Positions 43,109 through 47,938 of a DNA stretch of 47,938 nucleotides are shown here, one piece after another. The DNA is from Candidatus Borrarchaeum yapensis. GTDB taxonomy: Archaea > Asgardarchaeota > Sifarchaeia > Borrarchaeales > Borrarchaeaceae. Position numbers and translations under genes: made by a program. Each line of letters starts with the position of its first letter. The first letter of the stretch is position 1. The notes below the pieces were generated by a model. That model saw only the letters and a list, made by a program, of their open reading frames with translations, did no database searches and was not told where the DNA came from. The stretch is taken from contig JAEOSF010000024.1 in NCBI GenBank assembly GCA_016840515.1, forward strand, positions 1 to 47,938. The letters run 5' to 3'.

Positions 43109-43870
43109 TTATATTTGTGGTAATCGATTTAAGAGTGCGGAGAAATAATACACCGCAAGTGCTTGACCTATTAAAAGAAGCGGAATAAATGCCGTTACAA
43201 TATCATGAAAATCTTGTAATTCTGGTACGAATGCGAAAAGTAAGCCTGTACCAAGAGCTACAAATACGCCCAGTTTCAATAGATTTTTCACAATGTTCAT
43301 TTGTGTTGTAGTTAATCCCGCAACTAATTGTTCCCTCGCAGAAAATTCAAATTTCTTAACACTAAGGCAAACTCCATCATCATCTAAATTGCAGAAATCA
43401 ACAAAAACTTCATGTTTACCTTTACTTAGAGGTATAATGTTCACTGAAACTTGTGCTGTGTCGCCAGGAGTTATATTAAGTTCTATATCATCAGGAGAAA
43501 GAACAGTTAACACGGATGCAAACTTAAGCCGAATTCCAGAAGTCTCTGCAATGTTTTTGATTAACATCCGCGCTTTTGTTGCAGTTTTGACAACAAAGGG
43601 TTTATCAGTATCTATATCCAGTATTGCTCGCTCTGATATGAAATCGCTTTCAATTTCCCGCAGTTTTCCTTTTGCAACATCTTCTCTGTTGTCTGCTGAC
43701 AGCGCATCTACTGAAAGAAATATTACAAATACTAAGGTACAAATGACTGCACTCAGCCCTAATAGATACGGATTTGCTGTTCCCGTTATAAAAGCATTGA
43801 ACTCATAGATCATAAGCGCCAAAACCGCGATCATCGCTAACGTATTTATTGCCTTTGCAATTGTTTTCAT
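43109..43870 (-). CDS. Membrane protein with Ig-like domain between helix pairs, 253 aa
   Basis: Two N-terminal membrane helices (about 10-28 and 35-55), a soluble beta-rich middle (about 80-180) with PGDTAQVSVNIIPLSKGKHE like CARDB/Ig-type domains, then two C-terminal helices (about 198-215 and 225-245). No enzyme motif. GGAGGAAAA before ATG. It follows the ECF-S-like gene by 13 bases, and both share the layout of helices, Ig-like soluble domain, helix pair, so they are probably partners or distant relatives. Confidence 0.75.
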   Translation of the reverse strand: MKTIAKAINTLAMIAVLALMIYEFNAFITGTANPYLLGLSAVICTLVFVIFLSVDALSADNREDVAKGKLREIESDFISERAILDIDTDKPFVVKTATKARMLIKNIAETSGIRLKFASVLTVLSPDDIELNITPGDTAQVSVNIIPLSKGKHEVFVDFCNLDDDGVCLSVKKFEFSAREQLVAGLTTTQMNIVKNLLKLGVFVALGTGLLFAFVPELQDFHDIVTAFIPLLLIGQALAVYYFSALLNRLPQI

Positions 43871-43883
43871 ACTTGTTTTCCTC

Positions 43884-45116
43884 CTACACCTTCGCTTCTA
43901 AACGCTCAATTTCTTGTAGTCTGTAATTTCTGATTATATAGAAAACTAAAGTAAGCACTATCATTTCAACGATGATAATTAGAAAGACGAAGAAATAATC
44001 ATTCCATATATCCACTGGGACTTGACCGAAAAAGAGCTTTAATGCACCGATTACCGCAGAAAGAAGCGTTAACACCAAAATAAATGAGCCAAATATTCGA
44101 AATGATTCACCCGGTTCCGGTAAAACTTTATATGCAAACTTATAGCAAGGTGGATTGGTAGGGTCATAATATTTCATCGCGTCATCCAGTTTTGTTTTCG
44201 GTTTTGGATAAAATGTCACGGTTTTTACTCCATCATCAAAGAGATAGATTGAAACGTCCTTTTTGACTTCTTGTTCAGGCGCAAGATCATCGACTTCTAT
44301 TAAGTCGATCTGGTCTTCAGCGTTTACTTCTATTCTCCAACTCATATTTACTGGTAACTTGTTTTTTAACGTCAGCCTTAATATCTCATGGTCGTCATTG
44401 ACCAGTCCATCCTCACCTAGAACTTCGACCTGAGATATTTCTAGCAAGGATTTGTCAGGTTTTGCCATTACTTTGAATGTTGAACTTGCTTTAATCACTT
44501 CCAACCTTTTTCTTGCTCGCCGTCTTTCCCAGAAGAGGACTAACAATTGAATAGGGATCATGGCTACTACTATGAACAATGAATTCCAGAATACAATGCT
44601 ACCTGCAATTCCTAGTCCTAATTCTACTGTTGGAACTACGCCCACAGCGAAAAGGCCAAGACCGATAAAACTACCTAAGAAGATCCCCATGCCAAGAACT
44701 GAAACGATCGTATTCCACACAACCGATGTAAATTTGTCTTTCACTATATTTGTTTCTGCATCAACATCAAGCGGTTCTCCTGCCATACCAACGAATAAAG
44801 CCCCAATAACGTTTCCTAAAAAGCTAATTAGGTTCCCCAAATCGAGAGGCTCTCCGTTAATGATAACATTATTAATTATATCCAGCAAAAGAGTTCCAAG
44901 TCCAGCTGTAAGTGCTCCTACAGGACCTCCGAACCATAATGCCGCTAAAGCAGGAATAAATATGAATACACGCAGTTCTCCATGGCTGCCAAAAAGTTTA
45001 ACATTGCCCTGAATTAATGCGTTAACTGCATAAATGACTGCTAAACCAATGATGAAAAACTTTTTTTCCCATAAGTCTTTCAGAGTCTCTTTTAGTGTAA
45101 GTTTTATCGCTCGCAT
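43884..45116 (-). CDS. ECF-S-like membrane protein with Ig-like domain
   Basis: Residues up to ~200 are a six-helix membrane domain resembling substrate-binding S components of ECF transporters or QueT-like proteins: FIFIPALAALWFGGPVGALT and GTLLLDIINNVI are typical. A soluble beta domain (about 215-330) of Ig/CARDB type and two further helices (about 345-405) follow. No ECF ATPase or T component is in the window, so transport with a shared module or a receptor role are both possible. I place the start at the second ATG (45116), which has GGAGG seven bases upstream inside the alternative ATG-45131 start. Confidence 0.65.
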   Translation of the reverse strand: MRAIKLTLKETLKDLWEKKFFIIGLAVIYAVNALIQGNVKLFGSHGELRVFIFIPALAALWFGGPVGALTAGLGTLLLDIINNVIINGEPLDLGNLISFLGNVIGALFVGMAGEPLDVDAETNIVKDKFTSVVWNTIVSVLGMGIFLGSFIGLGLFAVGVVPTVELGLGIAGSIVFWNSLFIVVAMIPIQLLVLFWERRRARKRLEVIKASSTFKVMAKPDKSLLEISQVEVLGEDGLVNDDHEILRLTLKNKLPVNMSWRIEVNAEDQIDLIEVDDLAPEQEVKKDVSIYLFDDGVKTVTFYPKPKTKLDDAMKYYDPTNPPCYKFAYKVLPEPGESFRIFGSFILVLTLLSAVIGALKLFFGQVPVDIWNDYFFVFLIIIVEMIVLTLVFYIIRNYRLQEIERLEAKV

Positions 45117-45382
45117 ATTGGCTTCCTCCATTTTATTATCATAAGCGTTATACTTTGTGGTGGACCTCGAAACGGAGATATCATTTATTAAGGATTTGGT
45201 CGCGCGCGATGACTAGATTAGTCTATCAAAGCCTTATAATCCAAAAAAAGTTACTAAAAAACTCTAAATTTTCAAATAAAACTTATGGTCTCTTAGTTTC
45301 CCGATAGTAGTCATTATCTAAAACGATACAAGAAAACCCACTTTTCCCGCGAAGCCTACTGCTTTAGTGGTGAGTAGTTATC

Positions 45383-46480
45383 TTATGTGATGAGTTCCAA
45401 GAAAGAAACGGCTATCAAGAACATAGCATGAGACCATGCCAGTGGTGAAACTGAGACTTGTAAGGCGTTATCAAACATTTGTTCTGGAATATATTTTTCG
45501 ATCCTCTTAAGAACCCACTGGAAATATTCTTTCGCTTTTCCGGTGTTTCCCTGAAGTGCGTAATAAATGGTCAGCCAAAAATTTAGCAATGGCCAGGCAC
45601 CTGCGCCTTTCATGCGTAACATACCGCCGTATACCCATCCATCGTAGTAGTCAAATTGATATCTATGCACACCACCATTGATTACAAGTTTATCTTCGAT
45701 TTCTTTGACTGTTGAAATCATTCTTGGATCATTGGCATCGTAGATATTGAATGGATAAACCAGACCAAGCATTGATGCATCTATAGCTGTATCTATCAAC
45801 TTTCCATATACTCTCACGAAATGATTCTCAACAAAATGATGCTCTAAGAGATTCCGCATTTGTTTGGCCGTGCTAATCCATTTGTCATTTGCTGTATCGG
45901 GACACATCTTATATGCAGATTCTAAACCTCTTATGCATGCCGCTAGAGAATAAGTGAAATTGTCATTTAAATCTGGAAACGTAAGTCGTTCTTCCCACAG
46001 ATCGTTCGTTACCATACTAAAGTGATCTGTTTTCCATTCGTTTGATAATCCATCTGCTAGGCATATGATTAACTCTTCAAATCTTGAACATTCATCCAGT
46101 TTGCCTTTGTGATGATAATGATGCCATATCGCATAAAGAACCGTACCTGTGTGATCTGGTTGAAATCTATGCAGCGCTTTTAAGCCATTTACAAAGTATT
46201 TTTCAAGAAACAAACCTGTATTTTGAAGATCTTCAGCTCTGTTCCAACACCAGTTGAAAAATCTCTCTTGAATCTCTTCAATTCCTGCAACATCTGCAGC
46301 AATACAAATAAAAGAAGCATCACGTGGCCAAACATAGAAGTAGTGAGAGGCAACAGATGGATAATAATCTTTTGTTGGATTGGCGGCAACAATAGCGCCA
46401 TTTTCCAAACAACAATCCTCAATAACATCTATACTTGTTTTGAAAAGTGATCTGATTTTTGCGTTCATTTTTTTCCACAT
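45383..46480 (-). CDS. GH15-like glucoamylase/trehalase catalytic domain
   Basis: (alpha/alpha)6-barrel glycoside hydrolase family 15 traits: NGAIVAANPTKDYYPS, YVWPRDASFICIA (49-61), NDLWEERLTFPD with a candidate acid Glu at 163/164, IDASMLGLVYPFN, YDGWVYGGMLRMKGAGAWP and PEQMFDN (E333, candidate base), then VSPLAWSHA. The N-terminal beta-sandwich of archaeal glucoamylases/trehalases is missing (365 aa versus ~600-650), so this is a catalytic domain alone. No signal peptide: cytosolic maltooligosaccharide or trehalose hydrolysis is likely. ATG 46480 or 46468 could start. Confidence 0.85.
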   Translation of the reverse strand: MWKKMNAKIRSLFKTSIDVIEDCCLENGAIVAANPTKDYYPSVASHYFYVWPRDASFICIAADVAGIEEIQERFFNWCWNRAEDLQNTGLFLEKYFVNGLKALHRFQPDHTGTVLYAIWHHYHHKGKLDECSRFEELIICLADGLSNEWKTDHFSMVTNDLWEERLTFPDLNDNFTYSLAACIRGLESAYKMCPDTANDKWISTAKQMRNLLEHHFVENHFVRVYGKLIDTAIDASMLGLVYPFNIYDANDPRMISTVKEIEDKLVINGGVHRYQFDYYDGWVYGGMLRMKGAGAWPLLNFWLTIYYALQGNTGKAKEYFQWVLKRIEKYIPEQMFDNALQVSVSPLAWSHAMFLIAVSFLELIT

Positions 46481-46603
46481 CCTTTAAGATAAATTATTTT
46501 TAATCTGATCTGAGTAAGATACAAATTTTTTTTAGCAGTTAAGTATAAAAATTGGCTAGTATCAACTCAATGCATCTGCAATTACATAAGAGGAGAGAAC
46601 GCT

Positions 46604-47008
46604 ATGGTACGTAAAATACCTTCGCTGACGGTTGATATAATTATGAAACGCAAAGACAATTCATTGATTTTAATTCGAAGAAATAAAGAACCTTTCAAAG
46701 AACATTGGGCACTTCCGGGAGGATTTTTAGAATATGGAGAAACTGCGGAACATGCAGCAATCAGAGAAATGAAGGAAGAAACGGGACTCGATATTGAGAT
46801 AATAAAACTAGTGGGAGTTTATTCCGATCCTTCAAGAGATCCTAGGGGGCATGTAATCTCAATTGCTTTCTTAGCAAAGGAAATAGGAGGCGATTTAATT
46901 GCCAGTGACGACGCTAAAGCAGTCAAAGTGTTTAAGATTACAGAAATTCCAAAAAACCTTGCTTTTGACCATTCAAAGATCATAAAAGATGCACTGGGTG
47001 GCTTCTGA
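46604..47008 (+). CDS. Nudix hydrolase, 134 aa
   Basis: A perfect Nudix box GX5EX7REUXEEXGU at 40-62 (G40, E46, R54, E55, E58, E59, G61) within PGGFLEYGETAEHAAIREMK. The strand HWALPGG precedes it. Cleaves a nucleoside diphosphate linked to X; the length and GVYSDPSRDPRGHVIS after the box resemble ADP-ribose pyrophosphatase/ADPRase-type members rather than MutT. AGAGGAG before ATG. Own promoter in the 123 bases shared with the divergent GH15 gene. Confidence 0.93.
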   Translation: MVRKIPSLTVDIIMKRKDNSLILIRRNKEPFKEHWALPGGFLEYGETAEHAAIREMKEETGLDIEIIKLVGVYSDPSRDPRGHVISIAFLAKEIGGDLIASDDAKAVKVFKITEIPKNLAFDHSKIIKDALGGF

Positions 47009-47145
47009 GTCAAACTTTGTCGCATTCCATACTCATTTAAAGTGGTATATGAAAACATAGATTCATGCCAGACATTATAGCACATTTTTCTGAAGAAGTG
47101 CTGCACAAATTAGAAGTTTTTGTGCAGCAGGGAATATACACTGAT

Positions 47146-47300
47146 GTGAGCTACCTCGTGCTAAAGCCTTGAGGCTTCCTGCTTCTCCGACAGACTCGAT
47201 CCCCTTGCGGGTTACGGAGGTCTTATCTCCACAGGCTTAACATCCCTACGCCCCGTAGGTACTGTTAACGATGGTGAGGCAATCGGAGTATGCACCTTGT
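47146..47300 (-). ncRNA. Omega-RNA-like right-end region
   Basis: In the minus sense this stretch (ggttaagcctgtggag-like ...cctccgtaacccgcaagggg, then gactctgtcggagaagcagg and the RE hairpin) has the look of the structured 3' end that archaeal tnpB genes carry and that is processed to omega RNA. The guide would be the flank beyond 47146, i.e. atcagtgtatattccc. TnpB from elsewhere would have to act with it. Inferred only from resemblance and hairpins. Confidence 0.35.
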
Positions 47301-47451
47301 TTGCAAGTGTGCGTGTTATCCCTCCAATTGTTATTGATACCTTCCTCATACCACCTATATAACGTTAGGGAGACCCCTCGATGTACGTGATGAAAGTGAA
47401 CACCCACTACCGCCATTCATCACCACGCTGAAGCGGTGGTGCTTTCTTGCT
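47146..47451 (-). mobile_element. ~306-bp non-autonomous IS605-type element (TnpB-less)
   Basis: Minus-strand orientation. Right end: gcaggaagcc with hairpin aagcc/ggctt (47164-47177) and ...gtagctcac, ending near 47146. Left end: hairpin caccacgc/gcggtggtg (47421-47441) near 47451. No ORF for TnpA or TnpB inside. Ends match the classic IS200/IS605 pattern, and it lies in the RHH gene at 47065-47625. Exact boundaries are within a few bases; no target duplication is seen, as expected for this family. Confidence 0.65.
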
Positions 47452-47755
47452 TAGCTACTCGTAAAGGAATTATTGAGAGATGTTATTAACTATTACTTAA
47501 CAAGATCACGCCCTGAACTCCTTGCAAGCAATGAATTCTATAAGAACTCCCAAGAATTTAGATTACCAGAAGTAGAGCTAAAAAAACTTGTAAAAATTAT
47601 TTTTAGTGATTGTTTTGAAAAGTGATATTACTTAACTGTCCATTTTTTGACCTCATCTATTGATATGATGTACTAGCATTAGACGAAATTGAATAAAAAG
47701 AGAATAGTGATAATGCTAGTTCATTTTCAATACTTATAGTGAGGGGGGTCTTGTT

Positions 47756-47938
47756 GTGACATCCTCCCCACCCTTTCGGCTGGGGCTTCCAGCGTTCCAT
47801 CGTGGTCTCGTTCCCTCACGGGAAGCGATGCTTCGCCTACGTTTATGGGCTTACGGAAACTTACCAGGTTGCACACGCTGCTCACTCACTATCCTGCCCC
47901 TTATTCAGGGGAATTTCTTGCTATGCTGGAGAGCGACC
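47756..47938 (-). mobile_element. Right end of another IS605-type element, cut by the window edge
   Basis: Minus-sense ...cgctggaagccccagccg, a cccca/tgggg hairpin and gaggatgtcac form a canonical IS200/IS605 right end at 47756. The preceding bases (cccgtgagggaacgagacca and gtaagcccataaacgtaggc) resemble the noncoding 3' region of tnpB. Its tnpB, if present, lies beyond the window on the minus strand. The 130 bases between this and the broken RHH gene hold nothing recognisable. Confidence 0.6.

Larger units (their letters stand above)
47065..47625 (+). pseudogene. Ribbon-helix-helix regulator gene split by an IS605-type element
   Basis: Left half from ATG 47065: MPDIIAHFSEEVLHKLEVFV then QQGIYTD (to 47145). 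Right half (47455-47625, in one frame): LVKELLRDVINYYLTRSRPE and on to KIIFSDCFEK, TGA at 47623. Together they give the RHH/CopG pattern: beta strand, helix A, G-x-Y-x-x, helix B. The ~306-bp element sits exactly between the conserved Gly-Tyr turn and helix B, at the expected place of the S-E-L residues, so the gene is inactivated. Tail of ~40 residues beyond the RHH is unknown. Confidence 0.65.

Noticed and set aside
43884..45131. ATG 45131 as start of the ECF-S-like protein
   Set aside because: The GGAGG ribosome site overlaps codons 2-3 of that version and is well spaced for ATG 45116.
45195..45230. gcgcgcgat palindrome-like GC island upstream of the ECF-S-like gene
   Set aside because: Short and without partner signals; a similar cgcgcgc occurs at 16283, so probably chance or a general promoter feature that I cannot support.

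Overview
The window looks archaeal. Coding is AT-rich. Many genes have a TATA-like box some 25-60 nt before the start, and Shine-Dalgarno sites are used together with ATG, GTG, TTG and apparently CTG starts. Several families are ones I associate with archaea or anaerobes: a duplicated 6-phospho-3-hexuloisomerase-like protein, a neelaredoxin-type superoxide reductase, rubredoxin, an HdrD/GlpC-like CCG protein, a reversibly-glycosylated-polypeptide-type UDP-arabinopyranose mutase homologue, and tetratricopeptide proteins. An anaerobic archaeon (Asgard or Thermoplasmatota-like) would fit, but the sequence alone does not place it. No rRNA, tRNA or CRISPR array was seen.

Layout. 1-4900: the 3' part of a large Ig-like repeat surface protein, a NosD-type gene remnant and small unknown genes. 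5.1-11 kb: a radical SAM protein followed by an aminoglycoside-phosphotransferase-like kinase, a membrane GT2 glycosyltransferase, a V4R/ATC-hydrolase-like protein and an RGP/UAM homologue. 11.4-16.3 kb: a TPR protein, then a tight three-gene minus-strand locus made of a winged-helix/zinc-ribbon protein that apparently starts at CTG, a 60-aa helical protein and a Rad50-like ATPase with a zinc hook but degenerate Walker B and signature motifs. 16.4-18.6 kb: oxygen/redox genes (ferritin-like protein, superoxide reductase, GlpC/HdrD-like protein). 18.7-20.2 kb: a lone variant TnpB. 20.6-26.3 kb: PHI-like double SIS protein, ThiF/MoeB-like E1, FeoB with an HTH-FeoA fusion protein behind a DtxR-like palindrome, and an ArsR-like regulator.

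26.3-35 kb is a glycerol region: glpB, glpA and glpK on the minus strand, split by an IS200/IS605-type element that cut off the last codons of glpK, followed by a DUF362 protein and a GDPD-like phosphodiesterase. Glycerol is phosphorylated by GlpK and oxidised by GlpAB to dihydroxyacetone phosphate; the GDPD-like protein could supply glycerol 3-phosphate, and the GlpC-like protein 8 kb away is a candidate electron acceptor.

35-42 kb: a long TPR protein, a decayed stretch, and a five-gene minus-strand operon (ferredoxin/BFD protein, unrecognised 482-aa protein with faint LarA-like features, NadC/ModD-like phosphoribosyltransferase, molybdopterin-binding-domain protein, small CxxC protein with an apparent frameshift). 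I cannot assign this operon to a known pathway; it and the Rad50-like locus are the best candidates for an undescribed system. 42-47 kb: a Cys-rich Rossmann protein, rubredoxin, two membrane proteins (one ECF-S-like), a GH15 glucoamylase-like enzyme and a Nudix hydrolase. The right end holds a ribbon-helix-helix gene broken by a ~306-bp TnpB-less IS605-type element that keeps an omega-RNA-like 3' region, and then the right end of a further IS605-type element running out of the window.
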